Source: Limnephilus marmoratus (lineage: Eukaryota > Arthropoda > Insecta > Trichoptera > Limnephilidae). From it: a stretch of DNA of 64,000 nucleotides. Where the stretch lies: contig OU862920.1 in NCBI GenBank assembly GCA_917880885.1, positions 37,979,019-38,043,018 on the forward strand, read 5' to 3'. Positions 29,597 to 40,085 of the stretch are shown here, piece after piece (the stretch's first letter is position 1; the number at the start of each line of letters is the position of its first letter). Under the pieces are notes generated by a model. It searched no databases, was not told the origin of the DNA, and worked only from the letters and a program-made list of their open reading frames with translations. Both the position numbers and the translations under genes were made by a program.

Positions 29597-30095
29597 CCTC
29601 TGACGAGCTATTCTATATATTTTATGAGAACGAGATAGTTCTCGACCGAGATCTGCTGTCAGTTTTTTTTAAATTTTATATGGCTGTTATTTGGTTTTTC
29701 TATGGGTTGATGTCAGAATTTCAGCTGTGAGCTGTTACGTATTTTAGTTTAGGTCGTTTTAAATATGAATTCATGCAAGTACGCATGATTATTTTATCAT
29801 TAAACAGCATTAGAAAAGAACACATATCTGACACAAGAGATCTGGCCCGATATCCGTCTCGATCGAGATTTGTGTGATTTTCTAATGCTGTTAAATGAAT
29901 AAATAATCATGCTTACTTGCATGAATTCGTGTTTAAAATGACCTAAACTAAAATACGTGACAGCTCACAACTCAAATTCTGACATCGACCCATAGAATAA
30001 GCAAATAACAGCCACATAAAATTACACAAATCTGATAACAGATCTCGGCCGAGAACTATCTCGTTCCCACAAAAGATAAGGAATAGTTCGTCTGA
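29597..30095. repeat. ~500-bp foldback element
   Basis: Two arms of about 210 bp (29597-29815 and 29875-30095) are complementary: GAACGAGATAGTTCTCGACC pairs with GGCCGAGAACTATCTCGTTC, and ATTCATGCAAGTACGCATGA with TCATGCTTACTTGCATGAAT. The loop of about 60 bp contains GAGATCTGGCCCGATATCC. The arms differ by scattered substitutions. Non-coding. Confidence 0.85.
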
Positions 30096-30242
30096 TTGGC
30101 AACGTCGAGAACTTCAACTAGTTATGTTATAATGTAAAATATAATAATGGTAAGAACCTAGTATTAAATGGTAATTACCAAATATTTTAGTAGTATTAAA
30201 ACTTAAAACACTCTTACGGTCATGGTAAATGTATGTACGTAA

Positions 30243-30406
30243 GAGAACGTACCCATACTACGTGACCAACTTTTTGCAATTTTTAACCCCCCCCCCCCCC
30301 CCGGTGACCAAAATCCTAAGCAACCCGCCGCTCATTTGTATGGAGCGTGACATTTTGAAGACCCCCCCCCCCCCCTAAACGTGTCACGTAGTATGGGTAC
30401 GTTCCC
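30243..30406. mobile_element. PIF/Harbinger-like MITE with TAA duplication
   Basis: The ends GAGAACGTACCCATACTACG and CGTAGTATGGGTACGTTCCC are inverted repeats with one mismatch. TAA flanks both ends (30240-30242 and 30407-30409), the 3-bp target type of PIF/Harbinger. The body has two long C runs. A truncated relative is at 24648-24777. Confidence 0.8.
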
Positions 30407-30525
30407 TAAGTATAAAAGAGCACCTATGTTTTTATTCAATACATTTATTTTGATGATTATTTCAGAAATAAGGCACTGTAAAAGGACAAAAATATGGAAC
30501 TTATTCGTAATAATTAGTATAAATA

Positions 30526-31292
30526 TTAGCTGACCCGGCCACGCGTTGCTGTGGCTAATAAAACACAACGTCATCTACTGGATGGTTATCTAACAGACAG
30601 ATGCCGCGGCGGACTTTAATTTATAAAACGTAGAGATGGTGTGAAAGATAATAATAATGTGAATGAAATGCTTGGGGTAACTAACGTATTTAAGTTAATA
30701 AGGATTAATACTGTATCCGTCTAAATAACTTTTAAATTTTTATTTATTTCACGATTTTTTTGTTTACATATTACATAATAATGATGTTCCAATGAGTGTA
30801 AACAATTATCAAAGAAGTTATGAAATAAAATTTCAACATAATTTTAGATCACAATTTAGAAAAAAAATAGTTGTAGAAGGACAATAACCGCAATGTACGT
30901 GACCATTTTTTTAGAAGATCGAATGGGTATAGTATGCTAGTATGCTATCCGTAAAAGGTAGATATATGCCTTCACGGACTTTTTTGTAGATCTATAAAAG
31001 AGGAATATCCAACCATGCATTGTTTTGTTATATCCCAAAAGGATTAGGCAGAGTTTTCGATGAAAGCTACCAGGCGGCTTGACTTTTTCCGACACTTCTA
31101 ACAATTATTGTTATGTTTCAACCAATTTACACAAATCCTTTACAAATTACATACTTAAACCTTCCTCACGAAACACTCTATCTATTGGTGAAAACCGCAT
31201 GAAAATCCGTTCAGTTCGAGGTTATCGCGAACAGACAGACAGACAGACGACGCGGAGGACTTTAATTTATAATATGTAGGGATAGAGATAGA
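30526..31292 (+). repeat. Dispersed retroposon-like repeat beginning CTGACCCGGCC
   Basis: Starts TAGCTGACCCGGCCACGCGT and ends GACGCGGAGGACTTTAATTT followed by TATAATATGTAGGGATAGAG. Internal AAACACTCTATCTATTGGTG and AATCCGTTCAGTTCGAGGTT precede a CAGACA run. A shorter copy is at 62186-62400. The GATA-like tail suggests a LINE- or SINE-type 3' end. The small open frame at 31079-31279 is part of the repeat. Confidence 0.75.
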
Positions 31293-31908
31293 GATATGCC
31301 ACGACTATTTAATATTTCTTTGTCCGATACGAAAAATCGGAGGTTTACATCGAAAAAACCATTGAAGCTCAAACCATTTAAATATTAAACATCAGTATTT
31401 ATTATTTACGGTGGGTTATTTACGGATACTGAAAGGGGGGTCCAGCCTTCATGTCCCGCGGGTGTAATAATGAATATTTTTTCAATAAAAAATAATTAAA
31501 TTATTTTTAAATAAGCTGAAGCAAACAAGCGATCAACATCCTGAAATTTAAAAAAAACTGCTGAAACGATTCACTCTGTTATTAATTCGACGCCAAAACA
31601 TGATGAATATTTAATTTTAGCTACGGCGGACTACAAACGTGAGCTCGTTACGGTGTTCAGATAGGCCCCGTCTGTAAAATATTATACATTATGATGCTAC
31701 GACATAAATACATCATTAGCAACCCTTTTAGCTAAGACGATGTGCTTGTTAAGCTATAATAAAATAATCTATTGCTCTCCAACGTTCAGCTCTAAGCTAA
31801 TTAATTTTCTATTAGAAAGCATGTAGTCCTCTCCGATGAAAATGTAAACAACTTACAATTATATTATATCTGAGAGAGAATCTTGGCCATGAAAAAAATA
31901 TAATCATT

Positions 31909-32292
31909 TTTGAAGTAAAATTTCTTTACGTACGCTTGATTTTGGGAGTAAGCTGGTGAATACGTTACGAGAGTTTTACGAAATGCGAGGCGAACGGTAG
32001 TTGAGAGGGAGATATAAGTTAGTGAAGATAGAAAGAGAGAGAGTTACGTTTCGTATATTACTGTAGGGGCAAGAGAAAGAGGTGCGAGCACACATTTTCT
32101 TTCTCTCTTTCCCTCATAGCCAGTTACGTTTCGTATATCTAAGACGCAGTGCGGGCCTATTGTCTGTATCCTGTATCACACTGTAGGAGCAAGAGAGAGC
32201 AGTGCGCGCGCACATTTTCTTTCTCCCTTCCTATCATAAGATGGAGCTAAAGAAGTTTTACTTCGATTGTGTGGTCTAAAGCACATACGTAT
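31909..32292 (-). repeat. Short inverted-end element, family iii, with internal duplication
   Basis: The ends match 28018-28188 (GAAGTAAAATTTCTTTACG; GAAGTTTTACTTCGATTGTG). Two copies of a roughly 95-bp internal unit (about 32040-32120 and 32123-32240) carry AGTTACGTTTCGTATAT, CTGTAGGAGCAAGAGA and GCACATTTTCTTTCTC. This makes it about twice the family length. Confidence 0.8.
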
Positions 32293-32455
32293 TTTTTTTA
32301 TTTTCAAGAGATTGAATAATATCTATCTACGTATTATTTATTTTAAAAACCTGTCGGATTTAGGTGGACGAGGAAGAATCATTGATTAGTATCACGTTAT
32401 TTTTAAGAAATTGAAGTTGTATTGTTAATTATAGATAGTAGATAGACGTATCGTC

Positions 32456-32514
32456 TGATGGGATTCGAATCTAAATTAAATAAAATTTATTTAATTTAGA
32501 TTCGAATCCCATCA
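32456..32514. repeat. Perfect hairpin 1 (29-bp arms, 1-nt loop)
   Basis: Arms 32456-32484 and 32486-32514 are exactly complementary, starting TGATGGGATTCGAATC. It overlaps hairpin 2 by two bases. Confidence 0.95.
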
Positions 32515-32569
32515 TCCCTAAATACCTCACTACTTCCATTTAATGGAAGTAGTGAGGTATTTAGGGATG
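32513..32569. repeat. Perfect hairpin 2 (27-bp arms, 3-nt loop)
   Basis: Arms 32513-32539 and 32543-32569 are exactly complementary, starting CATCCCTAAATACCTCAC. It has no sequence relation to hairpin 1. Confidence 0.95.
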
Positions 32570-32666
32570 TTAGTGACTCGAGCGATTATTGGCATATTAT
32601 AACACTTTTAAAAAACGTCTTAAGCGATTCTTTGCTACAAAATGTCAGATTTACCTACCTCATGAT

Positions 32667-32755
32667 TTTTTAAGGGAAACTTCTTTAGCACGGTGGTGAT
32701 TTGAAATTCGATGAAACGAAAAATGGTGAAACTAAAAAGATTCGAACACATTTAA
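32667..32755 (-). repeat. Family i end fragment
   Basis: AAGGGAAACTTCTTTAGCAC and TTCGATGAAACGAAAAATGG are the right-end words of family i. The rest of the element is missing. Confidence 0.6.
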
Positions 32756-32839
32756 TGGTAGTTCTTTGTCGTACCTTAAAATATCCCAATTTAGTGCATT
32801 TAAGTTTTGACAGTTCGCAAACCCAAATTCGGTAAAATA

Positions 32840-33113
32840 TTTTGAAGCGAAACTTCCTTAGCCCCGTTAGCGTTTCGGAATCCAGATGAAACGGGAATGA
32901 CGCGTACAGCACCTGCGAGGCATTATAGGTACTCCTATCAATTCTCCTATTAGTTGAGATATAAAACGGAAACGACGCGAGGGCTGCGCTCATTGGCCTG
33001 CTCACTGCGCTTTGATTATGATCTCACTTTTCAAGGATCCTTGGTTCTTCATAGTTCGAGGTTGTTTTGGTAAAGTTTCGCTTCTACCTCGTGTTGTCTG
33101 CACTCGATTTTTT
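32840..33113 (-). repeat. Short inverted-end element, family ii
   Basis: Begins TTTGAAGCGAAACTTCCTTA and ends GGTAAAGTTTCGCTTCTACC followed by CTGCACTCG. ATAAAACGGAAACGACGCGA and GGGCTGCGCTCATTGGCC match the other copies. Confidence 0.8.
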
Positions 33114-34034
33114 TTCCTACAAATCTTTGAAATTCGATAAAATACGTTTTCATATAAATCTTGTTAACGGTTAAAAATTGAGTTTTCTAATATATACATT
33201 TTATGAGTGATTATCAAGTAGGTCAAACAGAACGTATAGAAATGAAAAATATGCAATGTTCACCGGAATATTTGTAAGTAGCTCTCACGGCAATTTTAAA
33301 GAGTTAACACGCCGAATTCGCAAGTTTATAATTTTTTTTATGAATCCTAAAAATATTGGATAATAATCGTTTGATATAGGTCAACTCATTATCTGTACAG
33401 TACTAAAATCATTTTGTATATCCCGATATTCCAATTCGGACATATGATTTTTTTAATGTTAGTGGGAAAATTCCAAATCGGACGCCAGGAATCCCAATCG
33501 GTCGACCCGTTTAATTTTTTTATTATTTTTGACGCGATGGCTAGAATCAAGGAGTGAAATTTTCTTCAAGCTCCGATAGGGCTCAAGACGAAGGTGTTTT
33601 AAGATATGTACATCGAAAAGTGAATTGTTTTGAGGGTTTCAGTCATTGTAATCGATTTTATTATTTAACTACGGCAGGAAAATTATGGTGTTTTCATTGA
33701 AAAATAGCAGAAATTTTATGCAGCCTAAATGCACTACCATTATGTCATTTTCGGCTCTTCGAGCTTCCGAAATAGAAAAAGTAACATTCCTTCAACAATA
33801 ACTACATTGATTTAAAAGCATCAGCAAATACGATCTGTATGTCATCTCCTACAGGTGGCCGGAGGATGTCTCGAACGAGATTTTACCTTCCAGCGGTTAG
33901 TGAGCGAAGGAAAATGCTCACCGCTAATCCTGCCACGCTTAAGTTTACGGAACATAAATTTACCAGCAAGAAAGTACATTGAACCTTACATGTTACATGA
34001 AATTTACGATACTAACCACTGATGTACATTAGAA
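33114..34034. other. No gene recognised
   Basis: Contains three loosely similar TTCC-AAT-CGG segments near 33425-33510. A faint tRNA-like head may lie at 33845-33935 (minus, TTAGCGGTGAGCATTTTCCT) but I cannot support a fold. Confidence 0.4.
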
Positions 34035-34081
34035 TTTGAAATTAAAACACTTTTGTTCTTTCTTCCGCTAATTCATATTTC

Positions 34082-34124
34082 ACCAGGACCGGTTTCATCC
34101 TATTACGGACATTTTCAGACTGGT
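34082..34124 (-). ncRNA. Hammerhead-like ribozyme motif at the Penelope-like 3' end (probably decayed)
   Basis: Read on the minus strand: stem I strand ACCAG, then T, the core CTGAAAAT, stem II GTCC/GGAT with loop GTAATA, GAAA, a minimal stem III ending in the GTC cleavage triplet (CCGGTC), and the other stem I strand CTGGT. Hammerheads are known from Penelope-like elements. The core differs from the CUGANGA consensus (the second G is A, and one extra base precedes stem II), so self-cleavage by this copy is doubtful. Confidence 0.55.
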
Positions 34125-34541
34125 AGTTGAAATTCTTATGCCACGGTATTTATACACACTTAGGCAGGGGTACACAACATTGTCTCTATATAATGAATGT
34201 TTCTATTTTGTTAATTTTAAGGTATTATAAGTTATTATGTTAATTTTAGGTTCATATAGGTAATTATTAAAATTATGAATGATGTTACATATTAAATGGA
34301 TATTTTTACTTCAAATGAATATATATGCATTTATATAATTGAAAAAGTTTGTGATTACTGATATTTTATTTTGGTAATGTTGGGTTATTCCCTCCTTGTT
34401 GCTTAGGGCTTAATTGAAAAATATTGATGCACTAAGGTATTTATTATTATTAGGGTTCTCCGTGTATTTGGGTTATTACATTTTTGAATTACATACTTAA
34501 ATTACACGTCTGCTCCCTGAAGTAAAATTATTCTAAGTGAA

Positions 34542-34760
34542 TTATAATGGGTATATTAATGGTGATTGAGCATTATGTTCCAACTGTTTATTCATGACGT
34601 ATTTACGATCTATTTTCTTCGTTAGGCGTTTAATTTCTAGTAACTCTAACCTGTCGAACTTTGGTACTTTGTTGCAAACATGAAGGATTTTGACATCTCT
34701 GTCTTTATCAAAAGTATGTTGGTTTTCTAGTAAATGCAAGGAGACATTCGATAGATCCCC
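34542..34760 (-). pseudogene. C-terminal tail of the Penelope-like ORF
   Basis: HLLENQHTFDKDRDVKILHV and DRLELLEIKRLTKKI match the block that follows GIY-YIG in these proteins (a hydrophobic HLLE.. segment and an L-E-EI helix). It follows the nuclease remnant on the minus strand and ends in a stop at about 34542. Confidence 0.7.
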
Positions 34761-34766
34761 TTTTGA

Positions 34767-35096
34767 TTAACCCAAATAGCAAAATGTTCTTTTATACGGG
34801 TTGATACTGCTCTTCCCGTTTGTCCTACGTAATATGCAGGGCAGTTCGAACAGGCAGTTCTGGTAGACTCCAGAGTTTTCCAGATTATCCCTTTTATCTT
34901 TATTGTTTATAAATATTTTATAAGTACTTACATTAATATCTATTGAATTCGATAAATTCACAAAACTTTTAATTAGTTTGTTACATTGATAGTAACTAAA
35001 TAAATGACTATTTTTAATAGTTAAACCCTCACAAAATATTATAGTATTTCCAAAATGGATAACCCATAAACGAGTATGTAACAATGAATAATTCAA
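34767..35096 (-). pseudogene. GIY-YIG endonuclease region of a Penelope-like element (frameshifted)
   Basis: The frame ends with KDKRDNLENSGVY, where GVY is the first half of the nuclease signature. Just after it the conserved continuation is in a neighbouring frame: CSNCPAYYVGQTGRAVSTRI followed by KEHFAIWVNQKG, with YVG as the second half and the Arg and Glu of the active site region. One single-base indel near 34870 separates the two. Preceding residues include LRTRLWVIHFG-like hydrophobic text without motif. The domain nicks target DNA in this retroelement class. The copy cannot be active. Confidence 0.8.
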
Positions 35097-35269
35097 TTAT
35101 TTATTTATGTATTTTGCGGGAAAGATAACATGACCACCATGTAGACTTTAATTAACATTAGCAACTCGTGTTTTAATTATATGTACCTATATTTTATTAA
35201 ATGTAACTCTAATCACTCTTTAAAAATAAACTTCTGAAACCTTTAAACGTGTACACTTATTTTGCGTAA

Positions 35270-35650
35270 TCAATGTGTGTATGCTCGTCAATGCTTCTGT
35301 GCTCATCAAGGTTTGTATGTTTATCAATGTTTGTATGTTCTTTCAAAGTTTGTATGTTCATCAATGTTTTTGTCTTTCAAAGTTTGTATGTTCATCAATG
35401 TTTTTGTGTTCTTTCAAAGTTTGTATGTTCATCAATACTTGAATGTTCATCAATACTTGAATGTTCATCAATACTTGAATGTTTATCAATACTTGAATGT
35501 TCATCTATGTTTGTACGTTCATCAATATTTGTATGTTCATCAATGTTTGTATGTTCATCATTGTTTGTATGTTCATCAATGTTTGTATGTTCATCAATGT
35601 CTGTATTTTCATCAATGTTTGTATTTTCATCAATGTTTGTATGTTCAAAT
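35270..35650 (+). repeat. 18-bp minisatellite, about 21 units
   Basis: The basic unit is TTTGTATGTTCATCAATG. The left third has longer units that include TTCTTTCAAAG. A middle block (about 35432-35502) has four or five units of the variant TACTTGAATGTTCATCAA, and the right third is nearly homogeneous. Because 18 is a multiple of three, frames stay open (periodic peptides with VCSSM or VHQCLY); I regard these as by-products. Confidence 0.95.
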
Positions 35651-36169
35651 TGCTTTAATTGTTAAAAAGCAAGAAGCAGTCGCAATGAAAATGTGCTTAG
35701 CAAGTTAAAGTTTATCACTGAAGCATTTTCATTTAATTAGACTGTCATAAGCAGTATGGCTTTCTGATGGTCTCGATCAAATGATAAAACAGTGCTTATC
35801 TTAAATGGCCTTATTAATTATAATTACTTAAGAACTTAATCTACTTAGAAGGTAGCTTAATTTAGCCCACAAGGCTCGATCTATTCTGAGAACGCTGATA
35901 ATACTGGTAAATAGACGGCTAATTGAAATTATTTACATGTGGCTATGATAAACATAACATCAAGATGTTGATATTACCAGGGCAACAGAGTACACGAAGA
36001 TAGTAATAAACCGGGTTCTTAGAGATATGTTTTGCTTTACAAGTAACTTAAAATCTTATTGAAGATATACAAACCGTTATTGTTTTTAAAACCACAAATC
36101 TTAAAAGAAATCGAAATAGTTATAGGTATTTCTTCTTCATCTGATTTAATTATCTAAAAAAACTATATT
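35651..36169. other. No gene recognised
   Basis: A/T-rich; nothing supported. Confidence 0.4.
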
Positions 36170-36770
36170 GATGAGATTCAACTATTAATTGCCTTTGAAG
36201 CATCACCATGTAACGAAACAAAAACAATTATAGCAGGTGACTATAATATATCTAACATTGATTAGGATCCATTATCCTCAGAATCATCTGAAACTAATAA
36301 CACCAGCGTATCTATCATTGAAAGAGAAACACCCAAAAATTTCTTTTTTAACTTAAATTAATTAAATTATAGCGAAAATAGTTATGATCGTATTCTGGAT
36401 CCAATTTTTTTTCTGAATGTTAGTCACTAAATCCTAATACATTCTTCTTTCCTCTGACAATTACCGTAAATCTTTAGATATAACCATAAACAACGCTATA
36501 TGTGAAAATCCTAACATTGTACGAGTGTCTCATGTCTTACACAATGCCAATAACCTGAAATTTGTGATTTCTTTCTGAAGGCTTATTGGTTGTTTCCAAA
36601 TGATGGCGAATCAAATGATAAAATCGAATATTTTTACTGTATCCTGTGTAATACCAACCAATCCATGCCAATTTTATTAATGGCTTGACTCCATAAATTT
36701 GGTGAAGAAAAAAGCTGCCCACAAAAAGTCGAAATTCTTTCATAGTTCATTAGCATTTATCTGCGTTTAA
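36170..36770 (+). pseudogene. Heavily decayed jockey-type ORF2 remnant (endonuclease and linker)
   Basis: AGDYNISNID (about 36236) preserves the endonuclease GDYN motif. NFFFNLN and DRILDPIFFLNVS stand where jockey elements have an L-N-L and R-I-L-D-L-V-F-S-N motif. About 250 bp later NDKIEYFYCILCNTNQSMP resembles the linker before RT. Many stops and shifts separate these. The order and spacing suit one element; each match alone is weak. Confidence 0.5.
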
Positions 36771-36989
36771 CACAATGGAGCAATTAATAATGGTTCACCA
36801 AGGCTTTTTGTAAGCAACTCTAAAAGGAAGCTGATTGCGGAAGGTGACTTGACGTGATGTCAACTTTTCTTGAAAGACCAAAGAGATTAATTACTTTGTG
36901 GCATATTATTTGTGGAACGATTTCCTTCATCCCGGTAAATGCGTATGTATGTGTAGTGCGTGATAGAGGACTCTAGTTCATTTTTTTTA

Positions 36990-37375
36990 ATGAATAATGA
37001 ATGACCTTCTAACTTAAATAACTGCATTTTCATTTTTATTTTTAGAGTTAGTTTTAATTAAAATAATTGTCAAAGTTTAAATTTTTCAAGACCCCCTGAA
37101 AACCGTCCGTATGTATGGTGAGTCGTGTGACGTCATCACTCCTGAAAAATTAGTAGAGGATCGGGCAATCAGCTGATCTACTGCCGCCATTTTGAATTCC
37201 GTTGTTCGAAGTATTCTCCCTAGAAATAGCATTTTTTTTGTGCAGTAGTTTTTGAATATTTTCAATAATAGAGACAAACTAATAAGAGATACCTTTATTT
37301 TTGAAACATTATTTAGGCCTAAATAATGTTTCAATAAACACAACAACTAAATCTCTATAAACAGTATGTAAATAA
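36990..37375 (-). repeat. Dispersed repeat with a 34-bp perfect palindrome (copy 2)
   Basis: Reverse complement of 3789-4185: TGAATGACCTTCTAACTTAA, CTCCTGAAAAATTAGTAGAG, CAATCAGCTGATC, then the 34-bp palindrome at 37301-37334 and AACACAACAACTAAATCTCT. The palindrome is unchanged while the flanks differ by about 10-15% by eye. Confidence 0.8.
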
Positions 37376-38627
37376 ATGAATAAATTAATACGATGGCTTG
37401 TATCATATCATACATTCCTATACAATGACTTTACGGTGACGTCACTCGTCGAACGTTACAGGGTTATCTCGACATTATCAAACGTCGAACAGTGACGTCA
37501 TATTGACGGCGTGTTTTTACGACCCGATTAAAAATGGACTTTTTAATATTTTTTTAAAAACTCTGCGTTTAATATTATTAAATAAAACTTATATATTCAG
37601 AATCAGCGTTTATTGGTCTATACATATGAACATATTTTTTTAAAGCCAAAATATTTTACACTGGAGTTCCTTATAAAGACATTACAACGGCTGGCATGCC
37701 TGCATAGGTAGCTATTAAAATGCATGAAGCTTACAATATATAATTCATACCAATTGTCATTCTTTAATAACCAAAAAAAAAATTAAACAATGTTGATGAA
37801 ATTTGGCGCTATGAGGAAATATTATTTAATTTGACCTTAAAGCTCGGTGGCGGTGGCTGCTAAAATATGCTGTACTTACCTATCAATTAATTAATTTGTA
37901 AAACAATCATAACAATTTTTTTTAAATGTTCTAAGAAACTTTTAAGATAAGTAGATAATTTAATTATCGCTGGCTCAAAATATCTGGGACAGATGGGGTG
38001 ACTAGTTTGCAGGTTCATCATTGAATCCCCAAGTAAATAATAAGACATCTAAAAATTTCGATCGTATCCTGAACTCAAACACTTTTGGGATTTCTTCACT
38101 GATTTTCGAGGGGAAGATTCAAGGATCACAATTTAGACCTCTACTAAATTAAAGATGATAAGGTGTCTAAAACAGAGTTTAATTAAAGAAAAAAAGGTTC
38201 TTAGACTGTCTGCTCCGCCCGTATTCATCAAAACGATAGCGTCCGATGTTAAACGAGTCCATATTAAGATTTTGATTCCAAGCTTACAGCAAATAATACT
38301 TGAGGCAGTGGGGAGGGAAACAACGTTGAACATAAAATCTCCAGAAGCATTTTCTGTACCGATAAGAAAGATAACATCAACTAAGGCCGCCAATTTAAAT
38401 AAGACTTTTTGACTCCCAGAGTCATGTCAAAGAAATTAATTAACTTCTGTTCAAGGCAGAATAATATAATAAAAGACTTTTAAATTTTTTGAACTACTTT
38501 CGTGGGAAGTGAGGCAAACGTTGTGTTTAATTTGGGCACATGGATACGCCCTAGATAAGCTTCTATCATTTATCTCTTCAGTGGAAATGAAGGATGATGG
38601 TGGGTTCATTATAGATTGGTATAGGTA
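37376..38627. other. No gene recognised
   Basis: The overlapping frames at 38133-38412 on both strands have no motif I recognise. The rest is A/T-rich. Confidence 0.4.
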
Positions 38628-39222
38628 CAGTACTGTGCGAATTAATGTGAACACGTGATAATTAGCACAATTACACTTGTTCTTGCAGTTGTATGTAGCA
38701 TATTGTAATAGCGGCCATTTGGTGTTCGTGTTCTTTCATTCAGTGAGTTGCGAGACACACCAAGCTACAGATGGGTTAATTTTTGTAATTTTTTAGAATT
38801 ACAGTTTTTTTGCAGAGGTTAACATAACTAAAGCTTTTTGTTTCTTATGTTTAAAGATGGATATTTCTCCTTAAAAACGCACAAAGATTGTTAATATTTC
38901 AAAGACAAAAAAATTACATACGTTGAATAGCCAGGTAACTTTCCGGATCTTAATCCAATTGAAAATCGGTGGGCTATAGTTAAAGCAAGACAAGCACAAC
39001 AAAAACAAAGCTGATTGAGGCAGTAATTTGGAGACACGCAAATATCAGAAAATTGTTGATTCTATGCCAAACCGTGTACAAGAAGTTATAAAAGTTATAA
39101 TAGGACACACTTCGTATTTAAAAAAAATTAATTGTATGTTTCTCTATTTTTTTCTTCAATAAAGAATATTTATTATTTTTTCTAATTCAACACTTGTGTT
39201 TACATTAATTCGCACAGTACTG
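38628..39222 (+). mobile_element. Internally deleted Tc1/mariner element with TA duplication
   Basis: The inverted ends CAGTACTGTGCGAATTAATG and CATTAATTCGCACAGTACTG are perfect over 20 bp and bounded by TA on both sides (38626-38627, 39223-39224). The 595-bp body keeps only the C-terminal part of the transposase, so it is a deletion derivative. Confidence 0.95.
38932..39122 (+). pseudogene. Tc1-type transposase C-terminus remnant
   Basis: PGNFPDLNPIENRWAIVK carries the conserved D-L-N-P-I-E-N block with the third catalytic acidic residue region of the DDE transposase. After a stop and one or two frame changes, LIEAVI and SMPNRVQEVIKVIIGHTSY follow, the usual end of the protein. The DNA-binding domain and first catalytic aspartates are deleted, so it is non-functional. 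Confidence 0.85.
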
Positions 39223-39614
39223 TACTATTATCTTCCTAAGTTCCGATAACAAATATTAGTAAATCTATTTATAGGTTCCATTACCCATAATCTAATCTAT
39301 CGTAACCCATTTAACCTTTACTTTCTCCACCTTTAATGACTTTTCGAAGGAGGTGTTGAAGTTGTGTGTTTTATGAGCTGTCGGGTCACCTTATTTATAA
39401 GCAGCTGTCCGGGGGTAAAGTGCACAAATTTCGGGAGGTGATTTTACATGATGGAAAGGAACGAAACAGTCGCAAATTACGGGAAATGCCGGGTGGCTCC
39501 GTTTCTATCCTATAATTCGTGGAGCGGTTGGCAGTAATACCTACCTGTTTATACGTAGTAAGAGAAGCGTTAGGTACAGCGGTTATTCATTTAGACACAC
39601 GTTTCAATTATCTT

Positions 39615-40085
39615 TAAAAAAAAATCGAGTGCAGTTCACACGCGGTACAAGTGAAACCTTCACCACACAATCTCAACCAATACGAGCCTTAAAAGGTGAG
39701 CTCTTAATCAAAGCGGCCAACGCGGTAAGAAATTATTCTATCTCGCATAATCTCGCAAGCTAAATCTTATAGATATATTATGTGTTTGTCTCTTATTAGT
39801 TTTTTTTCGTTGAGTTTCAAATCACGCGCGGTGCTCACTTCACTTCAAAGTTTCACTTCAAAAATCAGAGTGCGCAGTTCACACGCGGTAGAAATGAAAC
39901 CTTCAGCAAACTAAAGCAGATAAGAGTCTACTAAAGGGAGGCTACGAATCATCGCCCAAAGAGGAGACCGATTAGTCTATCTCATTGTGTGTAAATGTGG
40001 ATGTGTTTGTCTCTTTTTAGTGTCGTTATTTTTCGTTTCATCGAGTTTCAAACCACAACGGTGCTAAAGAAGTTTTCACTTCAAT
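39615..40085 (+). repeat. Tandem pair: family ii/i chimera followed by a family i element
   Basis: The first copy (39615-39861) starts with family ii words (ATCGAGTGCAGTTCACACGC, ACAATCTCAACCAATACGAG, ATCAAAGCGGCCAACGCGG) but from about 39730 continues with family i words (TATCTCGCATAATCTCGCA, TATGTGTTTGTCTC). The second copy (39862-40085) is family i throughout. Confidence 0.75.

Larger units (their letters stand above)
34035..35096 (-). mobile_element. Penelope-like element, 3' part
   Basis: Minus-strand order: remnants of the C-terminal GIY-YIG endonuclease (about 35000-34760), a further C-terminal piece (34739-34542), an A/T-rich 3' UTR and a terminal hammerhead-like motif (34082-34124). 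This matches the architecture of Penelope-like retroelements, whose RT is followed by a GIY-YIG nuclease. The RT itself is not found upstream, so the copy is 5'-truncated. Confidence 0.8.

Noticed and set aside
35270..35650. CRISPR-like array
   Set aside because: There are no unique spacers of constant length; it is a plain eukaryotic minisatellite.
35262..35708. Cysteine/valine-rich periodic protein in two frames
   Set aside because: The frames are open only because the minisatellite unit is 18 bp; there is no start context or second exon.
38133..38412. Overlapping ~85-codon frames on both strands
   Set aside because: Mirror frames of equal length without any recognisable family; probably chance.
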